NCBI GenBank assembly: GCA_014377775.1
Contig: JACMOW010000127.1
Location: 1-40,537 of the forward strand
Direction: 5' to 3'
Origin: Pedobacter sp.
GTDB taxonomy: Bacteria > Bacteroidota > Bacteroidia > Sphingobacteriales > Sphingobacteriaceae
Length of the DNA stretch: 40,537 nucleotides
Made by a program: the position numbers and the translations under genes. This document shows positions 1 through 9,624 of the stretch, piece by piece; positions within the stretch are counted from its first letter, which is position 1, and each line of letters opens with the position of its first letter. The notes below the pieces were generated by a model. The model saw only the letters and a list, made by a program, of their open reading frames with translations. It had not been told where the DNA came from and searched no databases.

Positions 1-5
1 AAAAG

Positions 6-416
6 ATGTATCCAGAATATTTAGTAGAGCCTATGCGTGCAGAGTTAACCAACGTAGGTTTTGAAGAGTTAAAGTCAGCAGAAGAGGTAGATAGTGCAAT
101 TAAAAGCGAGGGAACGGTTTTTGTAGTCGTAAATTCTGTTTGTGGTTGTGCCGCAGCTAATGCGCGTCCGGCAGCTAAACTGGCCGCATCAAACGCTAAA
201 CATCCAAATAAACTGGTAACGGTTTTTGCAGGTATGGAAAAAGATGCGGTTGATAGAGCAAGAGCATATATGATGCCTTTTCCACCTTCATCGCCAGCAA
301 TGGCACTGTTTAAAGATGGTAAATTGGTGCACATGATTGAGCGTCATCAAATTGAAGGTAGGCCAGCACAAATGATAGCTGATAGCTTAATTGGAGCTTT
401 TGAACAATATTGTTAG
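6..416 (+). CDS. BrxA/BrxB family bacilliredoxin (YphP/YqiW-like)
   Basis: ORF with MYPEYLVEPMRAEL N-terminus and CGC motif (VNSVCGCAAANARPA) typical of the bacilliredoxin family. Confidence 0.93.
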   Translation: MYPEYLVEPMRAELTNVGFEELKSAEEVDSAIKSEGTVFVVVNSVCGCAAANARPAAKLAASNAKHPNKLVTVFAGMEKDAVDRARAYMMPFPPSSPAMALFKDGKLVHMIERHQIEGRPAQMIADSLIGAFEQYC

Positions 417-1213
417 AAATCTTTGTTTAGTAGTTTCTCTAATTCTCCAAAGGATACATTCATTCTTACCCGGCCTTGTTTTGCGTAGGCAATTTCTCCT
501 GTTTCTTCGGAGATAATTACGGCAACGGCATCGGTATTTTCAGAAATTCCTATTCCTGCCCTATGGCGCAAACCAAATTGTGGAGGTAACTTTTCATTAT
601 CTGTTAAAGGCAAAATACAACTGGCGCTTTTAATTTTATTTTCGGCAATTACAACGGCACCATCGTGTAAAGGACTGTGTTTTTGAAAAATACTTTCCAA
701 TAAACGTTTTGATATTTTCGATTCGATAATCTCGCAACTGTTGGCAAAAAGCTGATCATCATAAAACTTTACAAATACAATTAATGCCCCTGTTCGTGTT
801 TTTTTCATGCTCTTACAAGCATCGATAATCGGTTTTATCCGCAATAAATTGTCTCTTTCTAAATCTTTACTTCCAAATAAGTTTCCCCACCATGTTTTGT
901 TCTTTTGCAAGAAAGTGTTTTTTCCAATATGTAAAAGAAAACGTCTAATCTCAGGCTGAAATATCACCACTAATGCCATAATGCCTACGCTCATGAATTT
1001 GTTAATGATGGTAGATAGCAAATCCATGTGCAAACTAGTTACCAAATGATAAAACAGAAAGATGATAAGGAGGCCAAGCAGTAAATTTACCGCAAGCGTG
1101 TTTTTAATTAAACTGTAGATATAATATAATAGAATGGCAACTACGATGATATCTATGACATTAACCCAAGTAATTTTAAGGAAATCAAAGTCGAGGTTTT
1201 TCATGTTGCACAA
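413..1213 (-). CDS. cdaA: Diadenylate cyclase CdaA (DisA_N domain, membrane-anchored c-di-AMP synthase)
   Basis: N-terminal TM helices followed by DisA_N motifs: SPLHDGAVVI (DGA) and FGLRHRAGIGISE (RHR). Confidence 0.93.
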   Translation of the reverse strand: MCNMKNLDFDFLKITWVNVIDIIVVAILLYYIYSLIKNTLAVNLLLGLLIIFLFYHLVTSLHMDLLSTIINKFMSVGIMALVVIFQPEIRRFLLHIGKNTFLQKNKTWWGNLFGSKDLERDNLLRIKPIIDACKSMKKTRTGALIVFVKFYDDQLFANSCEIIESKISKRLLESIFQKHSPLHDGAVVIAENKIKSASCILPLTDNEKLPPQFGLRHRAGIGISENTDAVAVIISEETGEIAYAKQGRVRMNVSFGELEKLLNKDF

Positions 1214-1221
1214 GATAAGAA

Positions 1222-2076
1222 TTATTGAGATAATTGTTTAAACAATGTTATGCACTCAACAGCCTCTTTTACATCATGAACCCTTAAAATAGAAGCTCCT
1301 TTTGTTAAAGCTATGGTATTTAAAACGCTGGTACCATTTAGCGCATCAACCGTTCTATTGTGGAGTACCTTAGTAATGATAGATTTTCGTGAAAAACCCA
1401 CCAAAATGGGAAGTTCGAAGCAATTTAAAACCTCCATTTCTCGTAGTAATTCGTAATTATGGTCTGTCGTTTTTGCAAAGCCGAAACCCGGATCAATTAT
1501 CACATCCTTAATCCCATATTCTTTCGCGATTTTTATTTTCTCTGTAAAATAATTAATCACCTCGCTAGTTATGTTTTCATAAGTAGGATTTTGTTGCATC
1601 GTTTGCGGATTACCCTTCATGTGCATCATAACGTAAGGAACATTTAATTTCGCAACAGTTTCAAACATCAGCTCATCTAAACTTCCGGCCGAAATATCAT
1701 TAATTAAATGCGCACCACCATTTATGGCAGCTTCAGCAACTTTTGATCTGAAAGTGTCGATAGAAAGCAATACTTCTGGAAATTCTTTTGCAAGGGCTTC
1801 AACTACAGGAATTAAACGTTTCATTTCTTCTCCTTCGCTAATGTGAGTGGCTCCCGGGCGAGAAGAATAGGCGCCGAGATCGATAAATCTTGCGCCTGCT
1901 GTTAAAAAATCTGCTGTTCTTTGCAAGGCTGCATTGATGTTTGTTATTCGGCTATCGCTATAAAAGGAATCTGGTGTTAAATTTAAGATGGCCATTACTT
2001 CCGGGCGACTTAAATCAATCAAATTACCCTTGGTGTTTAGTGTAATTTTTCGGTTTAAAAATGTATCTTTAGCCAT
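1222..2076 (-). CDS. folP: Dihydropteroate synthase
   Basis: Motifs VMAILNLTPDSFY, DLGAYSSRPGA, NDISAG, IIDPGFGFAKT, GFSRKS. Confidence 0.95.
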   Translation of the reverse strand: MAKDTFLNRKITLNTKGNLIDLSRPEVMAILNLTPDSFYSDSRITNINAALQRTADFLTAGARFIDLGAYSSRPGATHISEGEEMKRLIPVVEALAKEFPEVLLSIDTFRSKVAEAAINGGAHLINDISAGSLDELMFETVAKLNVPYVMMHMKGNPQTMQQNPTYENITSEVINYFTEKIKIAKEYGIKDVIIDPGFGFAKTTDHNYELLREMEVLNCFELPILVGFSRKSIITKVLHNRTVDALNGTSVLNTIALTKGASILRVHDVKEAVECITLFKQLSQ

Positions 2077-2134
2077 AATTTAACACAAAAATAAGCATTA
2101 AAACAGCTTTAAACCGACAAAAAATTTAATTGTT

Positions 2135-2674
2135 TTGGCAGCAAACACCTCACAAGAATTTGACCACGTAATAGCGGTATGTAAAACGCTATTTTTAAAG
2201 AAAACAAAAGATTACGGTACTGCATGGCGTATCCTTAGGCCTTCATCCATTACCGATCAGATTTTCATCAAAGCACAGCGTATTCGTACGCTAGAAGAAA
2301 AAAAGGTGTCGAAAGTTGGCGAAGATATTACCTCTGAATATATGGGCATTGTAAATTACTGCGTAATTGCCATGCTACAGTTAGAATTAACCGAGGCCGA
2401 CCCGAATGAAATGGAAGTAAATTTGGTAGAAAGCTTGTTTGATAAAAGCGTTACTGAAACCAAAGATTTAATGTTTGCCAAAAACCACGACTACGGTGAA
2501 GCTTGGCGAGATATGCGGATTAGCTCGTTAACTGATTTAATTTTAATGAAAATTTTTAGAGTAAAACAAATCGAAGATAATTTGGGGCAAACCTTAGCTT
2601 CTGAAGGGGTAAAGGCAAATTATCAGGACATGTTAAATTATGCCGTGTTTGCGTTGATCAAAATTAGTATATAG
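2135..2674 (+). CDS. DUF1599 domain-containing protein (two tandem copies of the domain)
   Basis: Internal repeat: KDYGTAWRILRPSSITDQIFIKAQRI / HDYGEAWRDMRISSLTDLILMKIFRV. ORF opens with TTG, no in-frame ATG nearby. Confidence 0.85.
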   Translation: MAANTSQEFDHVIAVCKTLFLKKTKDYGTAWRILRPSSITDQIFIKAQRIRTLEEKKVSKVGEDITSEYMGIVNYCVIAMLQLELTEADPNEMEVNLVESLFDKSVTETKDLMFAKNHDYGEAWRDMRISSLTDLILMKIFRVKQIEDNLGQTLASEGVKANYQDMLNYAVFALIKISI

Positions 2675-2705
2675 TAATTAGTATATAGTGCTTAGTATTT
2701 AGATT
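2664..2705. repeat. Short tandem repeat, 14-bp period (heptamer pairs), about 3 units
   Basis: TTAGTATATAGTAA / TTAGTATATAGTGC / TTAGTATTTAGATT starting at 2664, 2678 and 2692; overlaps the DUF1599 stop codon. Confidence 0.75.
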
Positions 2706-2733
2706 AGGCAATTAGCTAAATTTAATAAAATAT

Positions 2734-3885
2734 ATGCAAAAAATATTTCTTCACTTTTCTCGTTGGTTTGTTGGCCTGTTATTCATCTTTTCGGGGTTGA
2801 TTAAGGTAAACGATCCACTGGGTTTTGGCTATAAGCTTCAAGAATATTTCGAGGTTTTTCACCTTAATTTCTTGAGCGGTTGGGCAACAGGCATTGCAAT
2901 CGTTTTGTGTGTATTAGAAATTGTTTTAGGTGCGCTTTTGCTGTTTGGATTTTGGCGTAACCAAATAACTAAAGGCCTTTTGGCGCTTATTATTTTCTTC
3001 ACTTTTTTAACTTTTGTATCTGCTGCCTTTAAAGTAGTTACTTCATGTGGGTGCTTTGGAGACGCTATCCCGCTTACTCCATGGCAATCGTTTAGTAAAG
3101 ATTTAGTATTATTGGTTTTAATTATTTATTTATTTATTCATAGGGAAAAAATTAACCCTATTACAACGAATAGTAGGTGGCAAGACGCCTTATTCGGAGT
3201 TGTTACGTTTACTTCATTGGGCTTTGGAATTTTCACCTACAATTATTTACCTGTAGTTGATTTTTTACCATATAAAGTTGGTTCAAGTATTCCCGAGTCG
3301 ATGAAAGTGCCTGAGGGAGCGCTAGCAGATGAGTTTTTGATCATTTATCAGCTTAAGCATAAAAAAACTGGAGAAACGAAAACCATGAGTGATAAGGATT
3401 ACTTGAAGCTAGAGATATGGAAGGATGAAAATTGGGAGGTTGTTGGCGAGCCCGAAAAAAAACTAATTAAAAAGGGTTATGAAGCCAAAATTAAAGATTT
3501 AGTTATCAGTGATGATTCTGGTACAGACTACACCAAAGAACTGGTCGAAAATCCGTTTTATAATTTAATAATTGTTGCCTATAACTTAAACGATGTTAAT
3601 GAAGAAGCAGTAGCTAAAACCAACGCACTTGCACTAAATGCAGTTGAGCAATTTAACATCCGATCGGTGATGTTAACTTCTAATTCGGCCAAGGATGCTG
3701 CAGTATTTAGTAAAAAAATGAAACTCTTTATGGAGGTGTTTTATGCGGATGCAGTACCATTAAAAAGTATGGTTCGGGCTAATCCAGGTATTTTATTATT
3801 AAAGAATGGAGTGATTGTAAATAAATGGCATTATCATAATTTACCTTCTTTCGATGAACTCTCTACCACTTATTTTACTAAATAA
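2734..3885 (+). CDS. DoxX/MauE-like membrane protein (BT_3928-type)
   Basis: Four TM N-terminal DoxX-like domain (RWFVGLLFIFSGLIKVNDPLGFGYKLQEYF, TSCGCFGDAIPLTPWQSFSKD) plus a C-terminal soluble domain. Confidence 0.85.
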   Translation: MQKIFLHFSRWFVGLLFIFSGLIKVNDPLGFGYKLQEYFEVFHLNFLSGWATGIAIVLCVLEIVLGALLLFGFWRNQITKGLLALIIFFTFLTFVSAAFKVVTSCGCFGDAIPLTPWQSFSKDLVLLVLIIYLFIHREKINPITTNSRWQDALFGVVTFTSLGFGIFTYNYLPVVDFLPYKVGSSIPESMKVPEGALADEFLIIYQLKHKKTGETKTMSDKDYLKLEIWKDENWEVVGEPEKKLIKKGYEAKIKDLVISDDSGTDYTKELVENPFYNLIIVAYNLNDVNEEAVAKTNALALNAVEQFNIRSVMLTSNSAKDAAVFSKKMKLFMEVFYADAVPLKSMVRANPGILLLKNGVIVNKWHYHNLPSFDELSTTYFTK

Positions 3886-4940
3886 TGGGCGCTTACGTTC
3901 TTAGGAAATTCTTATATGGTTTGGCAGTAATGGCGGGTGTAATACTTGTTGTTTTTGTATTGTTTAATATTTTACCAAGCGATCCGGCACGGATGACGAT
4001 GGGGCAACGCTCGGATGTACAATCGCTAGATGCCGTAAGAAAGGAGTTTGGCTTAGATCGATCAAAACCTATACAGTTTTTACTTTATATGAATGATTTA
4101 TCGCCATTAAGTATTCATTCTTTTACGGCCGAAAATCAAGAAAAATATCATTATCAACAATTGTTTAGAGTGGGGAGGGATGTTATTGTAATCAAGATGC
4201 CCTATTTACGGCGCTCTTATCAAACCAAGCGGGATGTAACTACTATCTTGTCTGAAACGGTACCCAATACTTTTGTATTAGCCTTAACGGCGATGTTGTT
4301 TGCAACGCTGATTGGTGTTTTTTTAGGGGTTTTATCTGCTGTGCATAAAGATACGTGGATTGATAATGCGGCTAATTCGTTTGCTATATTAGGTATTTCG
4401 GCTCCATCATTCTTTGCCGGTATTATTATTGCCTGGTTGTTTGGTTTTGTTTTGGCCGATTATACAGGCTTAAATATGAGTGGGAGTTTATACAGTTACG
4501 ATCCTTTTAAAGGAGAAATTATTACTTGGAGAAACTTGTGGTTACCGATGATTACTTTGGGTTTAAGGCCATTGGCTATTATTGTGCAACTCACACGGAG
4601 TGCGATGCTCGATGTGCTGGCACAAGATTACATCCGCACCGCGAAAGCAAAAGGATTAGGCAGGAATGCAATTATTTATAAACACGCGCTTAAGAATGCA
4701 TTAAATCCGGTAATTACGGCTATTTCGGGATGGTTTGCCTCTCTATTGGCGGGTTCTTTTTTTGTGGAATATATTTTTGGCTACAATGGGTTGGGGCGTA
4801 CAACGGTTACCGCCTTAGAAATGTCGGATTTTCCGGTAGTAATGGGTGCAATTTTGTTTATTGCTTTTGTGTTTGTGGTGATGAATATTCTGGTTGATAT
4901 TTTATATGCCTGGGTTGATCCTAGGGTTAAATTGGTATGA
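3885..4940 (+). CDS. ABC transporter permease (DppB/OppB family)
   Basis: BPD_transp_1 features: LFNILPSDPAR, EYIRTAKAKGL-like EAA loop (QDYIRTAKAKGLGRNAIIYKHALKNALNPVIT), FFVEYIFGYNGLG. Confidence 0.9.
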   Translation: MGAYVLRKFLYGLAVMAGVILVVFVLFNILPSDPARMTMGQRSDVQSLDAVRKEFGLDRSKPIQFLLYMNDLSPLSIHSFTAENQEKYHYQQLFRVGRDVIVIKMPYLRRSYQTKRDVTTILSETVPNTFVLALTAMLFATLIGVFLGVLSAVHKDTWIDNAANSFAILGISAPSFFAGIIIAWLFGFVLADYTGLNMSGSLYSYDPFKGEIITWRNLWLPMITLGLRPLAIIVQLTRSAMLDVLAQDYIRTAKAKGLGRNAIIYKHALKNALNPVITAISGWFASLLAGSFFVEYIFGYNGLGRTTVTALEMSDFPVVMGAILFIAFVFVVMNILVDILYAWVDPRVKLV

Positions 4941-5419
4941 AAGTTTTTTTAATTGGATTCATGGGCTGCGGTAAAAGTACCAAAGCAAAGCAGTTGGCTA
5001 ATCGATTAGACTGTTCGGTTATCGATTTGGATGCGGTAATTGTAGCAGCGCAAGGCAAATCGATTGCCGATTATTTTGCCGAAAATGGAGAAGCTGCTTT
5101 TCGAACATTAGAAAGTAACACGCTTAAAAATTATGATTATCCCGAAACTTGTGTCGTGGCTACCGGAGGCGGATTGCCCTGTTTTTTTGATAATATGGAG
5201 TGGATGAATGCGAATGGCAGAACATTTTATCTGCAGATGACACCGCCGCAACTGGTTTCTCGGCTGCATAATCGCGAAAAAAGACCTTTGCTAAAAGGGA
5301 TGGATGATGAACAACTACTGGCTTTTGTAGAGCTGAAATTAGCGGAGCGAAATGCTTTTTATACGCAGGCTCAAATGGTGGTAAATGCGTTTGATTTGGA
5401 TGTGGAGGAGTTACTTTAA
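4937..5419 (+). CDS. aroK: Shikimate kinase
   Basis: P-loop GFMGCGKST, DLD, FRTLE, TGGGLP, REKRPLL; overlaps the permease by 4 bp (ATGA). Confidence 0.94.
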   Translation: MKVFLIGFMGCGKSTKAKQLANRLDCSVIDLDAVIVAAQGKSIADYFAENGEAAFRTLESNTLKNYDYPETCVVATGGGLPCFFDNMEWMNANGRTFYLQMTPPQLVSRLHNREKRPLLKGMDDEQLLAFVELKLAERNAFYTQAQMVVNAFDLDVEELL

Positions 5420-5806
5420 ATCTTCGAACTGTTCTTCAATGTATTTAATCTTCGTTTTGCCGTGGGGTGTTGGCTCACCATAATCGTTAATGTTTACGAA
5501 AACGATTTTATCAATCGTTAAAATACTTTTTCTAGTAATTTTATTTCTTACTTCACAACACATGGTGATGGAAGTGGTGCCAAAAGATGTTGCTGTTATT
5601 CCGAGTTCGACAATATCGCCCAGCTTGCCAGAGCTTACAAAATTAATTTCCGACATGTATTTGGTTACTACTCTAGGGTTTTCGAGTTGTACAATAGCAT
5701 AAATTGCCGCCTCTTCATCAATCCATTTTAAGAGGCTGCCGCCAAATAAGCCTCCATTGGGGTTTAAATCTTCGGGTTTGATCCATTTACGGGTGTGAAA
5801 ATTCAT
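5411..5806 (-). CDS. Acyl-CoA thioesterase (hotdog fold)
   Basis: NPNGGLFGGSLLKWIDEEAAIYA motif of the acyl-CoA hydrolase hotdog family. Confidence 0.88.
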   Translation of the reverse strand: MNFHTRKWIKPEDLNPNGGLFGGSLLKWIDEEAAIYAIVQLENPRVVTKYMSEINFVSSGKLGDIVELGITATSFGTTSITMCCEVRNKITRKSILTIDKIVFVNINDYGEPTPHGKTKIKYIEEQFEDLK

Positions 5807-5812
5807 GAGATT

Positions 5813-7516
5813 CTATTTTAATTCCTTCAAATATGTGTTGGTCTGTTTCTCAACTTCCAATGTTGCTACTTTAATGCTTGAACCTACTCTAGTTGTTTTC
5901 GGATTAACGGCCATTTTACCTATGGTCGCTAAAGCATCCACATAATATTTACCCCAAACCTCAACAATGTGTTTCTCATCAGCCGCAACTTCCCCATCGG
6001 CAATTGCTTTTTTACTGAGCTCAAATTCTGTTTTTAAGCGAACAAGCGCATCTAACTTAACTTGTGCAACGGTACTAACTGCAGTGGCTTCATCAGCCGT
6101 AACTAAAGTATAAGCTGCTGTTAATGCGCTAATACCAACATTTTTCATCGTGGTGGCTGATACTTTATCAATCCGATCATTATCAGTATGGTAAAATACA
6201 TCTGTAAAATGCCACATCAGCAAACCTGGAATTTTGTGCTGTAAAAATGGGGTATGATCACTTCCGCCTTCAAAAGGGTTGTAGTTAACCGTCCAGTTGG
6301 CAAATTTTCCTTGCATTTTACAGATGTCGAAAATAAAATCATTAAAATAATGAGGGAAAAGATCTTTCTCTTGTACGTTTCCAGCTCCCCATTCACTGTG
6401 TTTATCGGTTCCTCTCGTCCAAATAGCTGATGGATCTGGCATTTTTTCCAATAAAAATGAACCACCTGTTTTTTGGGTATCTTCACCAACCATATCTAAG
6501 CTCATGCCCCATAATATGCCTTTGGCACGTTTTTTATCCTCGGTAATGTATCTTCCAGTCGAAACAATTTCATCACCCCATAAAAAAGTTAAAGTGCGTT
6601 GTGGTTTAAACTTTCCCGATTTTAGTAAAGTTGCAGTTAATCGAGCCATTTCTGCTAAAGTACCTACCCCAGTTGCATTATCATTAGCGCCTGGCTCTTG
6701 GACGTGCGCACTATAAACAAAACGTTCATTTGGTTTAAGTGAACCTTTAACATTAGCTACAATAGTTAACTCTTCCGATGGGTATGTTTTCGTTGTAATT
6801 TCAACTTTTAACTCTACTTTCCCTTTTAAGCAAGCGGCTTTTAATTTTTCTTTTACGCCATACGATAAAAATAGCGACCAAATTCCAGCATTAGCTTGCA
6901 TACTGCCAAATTGAATTGAAGTCTGATGTACTTCTGGTTGCGTGTATTTTGGCATCGAATAACCCATGGCGCCAATTGCGCCAGCTTTTATGGCAGCACT
7001 TAATAGTCGGCCAGTAGATACCTCTCCAAAAACAATTTTTCCTTTAAGATCTTTTCCTTCAAAATTAGCTGCGGTTCCTTTATCAACAAAAATAACTTCG
7101 GCAGTAACGCCTCCAATAGGGGTTGAAGGACAGTTAATTGGAATCATGTTGCGGTTGGTTTGATAAGCGATCAAAGGCAAGCTTTCGCCAACAATTTGTA
7201 CACTTGCATTTTCAGGCTCCCAAGTATTACGTTTCATCGGGCGTTTTTCAATGCGATAGGTGAGCGGCGCTTCAAATTCATTTGATTTCTGCTCTACATA
7301 TCCCGCTTTTTTTAAAATATCTTCAACATAGTGGATACTCGAATTAAAACCAGTATTACCCGGTACGCGAAAATATTTTTCTACAAAAGCGGTAGTGTTA
7401 TAGGCGTTTTTTTCGTTGAAGTTCTTTCGAGTAAGTTTAAAGTAATTTGTAGTTTGAGTTTGTGCAAACGTATTTGTGGTTAACAAAAGTAAGGTAGCAA
7501 GAAAAATTTTCTTCAT
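5813..7516 (-). CDS. M28 family metallopeptidase, exported
   Basis: Signal peptide; VQEPGANDNATGVGTLAEMAR, WGDE and GGSDHTPFLQHKIPGL zinc-aminopeptidase motifs. Confidence 0.9.
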   Translation of the reverse strand: MKKIFLATLLLLTTNTFAQTQTTNYFKLTRKNFNEKNAYNTTAFVEKYFRVPGNTGFNSSIHYVEDILKKAGYVEQKSNEFEAPLTYRIEKRPMKRNTWEPENASVQIVGESLPLIAYQTNRNMIPINCPSTPIGGVTAEVIFVDKGTAANFEGKDLKGKIVFGEVSTGRLLSAAIKAGAIGAMGYSMPKYTQPEVHQTSIQFGSMQANAGIWSLFLSYGVKEKLKAACLKGKVELKVEITTKTYPSEELTIVANVKGSLKPNERFVYSAHVQEPGANDNATGVGTLAEMARLTATLLKSGKFKPQRTLTFLWGDEIVSTGRYITEDKKRAKGILWGMSLDMVGEDTQKTGGSFLLEKMPDPSAIWTRGTDKHSEWGAGNVQEKDLFPHYFNDFIFDICKMQGKFANWTVNYNPFEGGSDHTPFLQHKIPGLLMWHFTDVFYHTDNDRIDKVSATTMKNVGISALTAAYTLVTADEATAVSTVAQVKLDALVRLKTEFELSKKAIADGEVAADEKHIVEVWGKYYVDALATIGKMAVNPKTTRVGSSIKVATLEVEKQTNTYLKELK

Positions 7517-7570
7517 ATCTGTAAGATAGGAAGTTTATATGGAATTTTAAATGTATTTAGAACTTTAAGT

Positions 7571-8020
7571 TTATCGCCAATGTTTCTTATTCAATTGCTG
7601 ATCAACTGAAAATGTTCCAGAACCAACTACCCAGAATAAAATTAAAAGGCTAAGCACTATAACGGACAACCACAATTCTGAATTCAAAATAGAAAAACCA
7701 TTCGAAATATTGACGAATAAAATGGCACAAATTAATATCGGAATTTGAATTACGGCAGCAAATCGAGTTACTAGTCCGACGGTGATTAAAATACCACCTA
7801 CCAAATGTGCAAATGCCACAATGTGCATTGCAATGCTGGCTATTACAGAAGAAAATGCAAAAATGCTATCTCGAAATAATAAATCTTGAAGATAACCAGT
7901 ATCGCTAATTAGTGCGATACCCTTACTGAAAATTATTAAGCCCAATACGATGCGAACAACAGCTAACCATTTTGCATGATGGGCATCGCCCCAAAGCTCA
8001 ACTTTTTGGATAACATTCAT
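7571..8020 (-). CDS. DoxX family membrane protein
   Basis: ORF 7571..8095, start reassigned to the internal ATG (MNVIQKVELW); four TM with AHLVGGILITVGLVTRFAA. Confidence 0.82.
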   Translation of the reverse strand: MNVIQKVELWGDAHHAKWLAVVRIVLGLIIFSKGIALISDTGYLQDLLFRDSIFAFSSVIASIAMHIVAFAHLVGGILITVGLVTRFAAVIQIPILICAILFVNISNGFSILNSELWLSVIVLSLLILFWVVGSGTFSVDQQLNKKHWR

Positions 8021-8124
8021 AATAAACCTCCTTTTTAAGCTATGTGAATATAAGAAATGAAAACGACAAATACAAATCGTAAAGGCTGGGCGCATAACGT
8101 TTAGCGCTGAATACCAACGCTTAA

Positions 8125-9624
8125 CTATTCTAACCTTCCAGCAGCCCTCTCTGTTCTTAGCAGTTTTGCAAGATCGAGTTTTGGTTCGCTTAGCAGAATT
8201 AGCTGAGTGTCTTTTTCTCGAGCAAATCTGTTCTCAATTTTCCCTACGTACCTCACAATTTTGAATAGTGAAAAATCTCGAGTAGAACCAGTATTCTCCG
8301 CTTCTTTAATCCGAATTACCGTTTTAATTTGTCTATCCAAATTAACCCAATCGATATAATCGTCTGTAAACGAGTCTGCTTTTAAACCCTTAATTTTCGT
8401 GTAATAATTTATTGCTCCTGCTTGTCCGTAATTATCGCAAAGGATAAAAACAGTTTCCTTATTGGGGAGTTTTTTATAGATAGAGTCTACTTTTGAAGCC
8501 AATTCTTGCCAACCTAACATATCGGCAAAATCTTGTGAAATAGGATGCTTTTTTCCATCTTCCCAAGTATGTTCTTTCCCAGCTTTAAAATATGCTGTAG
8601 GCGTTTTTAGAGGTAAAGTCCTATCTAATAATGGGATAAAAAGCAATAGGATGATGGCAATTGGAACCAAACGTAGATATTTCTTCCAGCCTGGCTGTAA
8701 TAAATAACTGAGATAAACAGCCCCAAAAGCTAGGAAAATAGGGTATAAGCCAATAGCATAATAGCCTTTGGCCTTTAAATAGATAAAAAGCGCAATGGTA
8801 AATGTAAAGGCTAAGAAAAGTAATCGGTAAGGCTTAAATGGTTTATAGGTAAATAAAGAAATAAAACCTGCAATAATAACAATCAACGAACTAAAGAAAA
8901 ATAGAAACTGCTCCTTCACAAAATCCATTCGGTTTACGTGAACAAGTTGCGTGTCTTGTAATTCTTTCAGGTGTTTAAACACAGGGAAATCATGTTGAAA
9001 TTGCCAAATCAAATTGGGACTTATCAAGGCCAAGCCGAGTATGAAAGCCAAGTAAAATTGAGGTTTTAAAAATAGTTTTCGATGCTCGGTTAACAACAAA
9101 GCTGGTAGTAAACCCAGTAGGCAGAATGTAATATTATACTTGTTTAAAAAGCCTATCGCAAAGCTGGTGGCCATAAAGTATAACCAATTATAGTTTTCGG
9201 TTTGGATAAATCGGATAAAGGTGTAATAAATCAGCGTCCAGCATAAAACATCTAACGAATTGGGCTGATACAACATATTTATACGCAACAAACTCGAAAA
9301 TGTTAAGGCGGTGGCTGTAAGTATACATGCGTATAAACTACCTTTTAAGCTTTCAACTGTTTTCCAAACCACAAGAATGGTAAGTGCCCCGAATAGTGCA
9401 GGAAAAAATTTAACCCAAAAGTAAGTGTTACCCAATTGTAAGATGATCCAGGAAATCCAAGATGTTAATGGTGGAATGGAATGATAGCCCCAAGCTAAAT
9501 GCTTAGCCTGATCTAAATGCAAATATTCATCGCGTTGTAAATCATAAATGGGATGAACAACAAGGTATTGTAAAATGATTTTAAGAGAGATAAAACTGAA
9601 AAGAATGAGCTTTTCCTTTTTCAT
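8125..9624 (-). CDS. Glycosyltransferase family 39-like (ArnT/PMT) membrane protein
   Basis: Polytopic; N-terminal YDLQRDEYLHLDQAKHLAWGYHSIPPLTSW pattern of PMT_2/GT39 proteins. Confidence 0.87.
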   Translation of the reverse strand: MKKEKLILFSFISLKIILQYLVVHPIYDLQRDEYLHLDQAKHLAWGYHSIPPLTSWISWIILQLGNTYFWVKFFPALFGALTILVVWKTVESLKGSLYACILTATALTFSSLLRINMLYQPNSLDVLCWTLIYYTFIRFIQTENYNWLYFMATSFAIGFLNKYNITFCLLGLLPALLLTEHRKLFLKPQFYLAFILGLALISPNLIWQFQHDFPVFKHLKELQDTQLVHVNRMDFVKEQFLFFFSSLIVIIAGFISLFTYKPFKPYRLLFLAFTFTIALFIYLKAKGYYAIGLYPIFLAFGAVYLSYLLQPGWKKYLRLVPIAIILLLFIPLLDRTLPLKTPTAYFKAGKEHTWEDGKKHPISQDFADMLGWQELASKVDSIYKKLPNKETVFILCDNYGQAGAINYYTKIKGLKADSFTDDYIDWVNLDRQIKTVIRIKEAENTGSTRDFSLFKIVRYVGKIENRFAREKDTQLILLSEPKLDLAKLLRTERAAGRLE

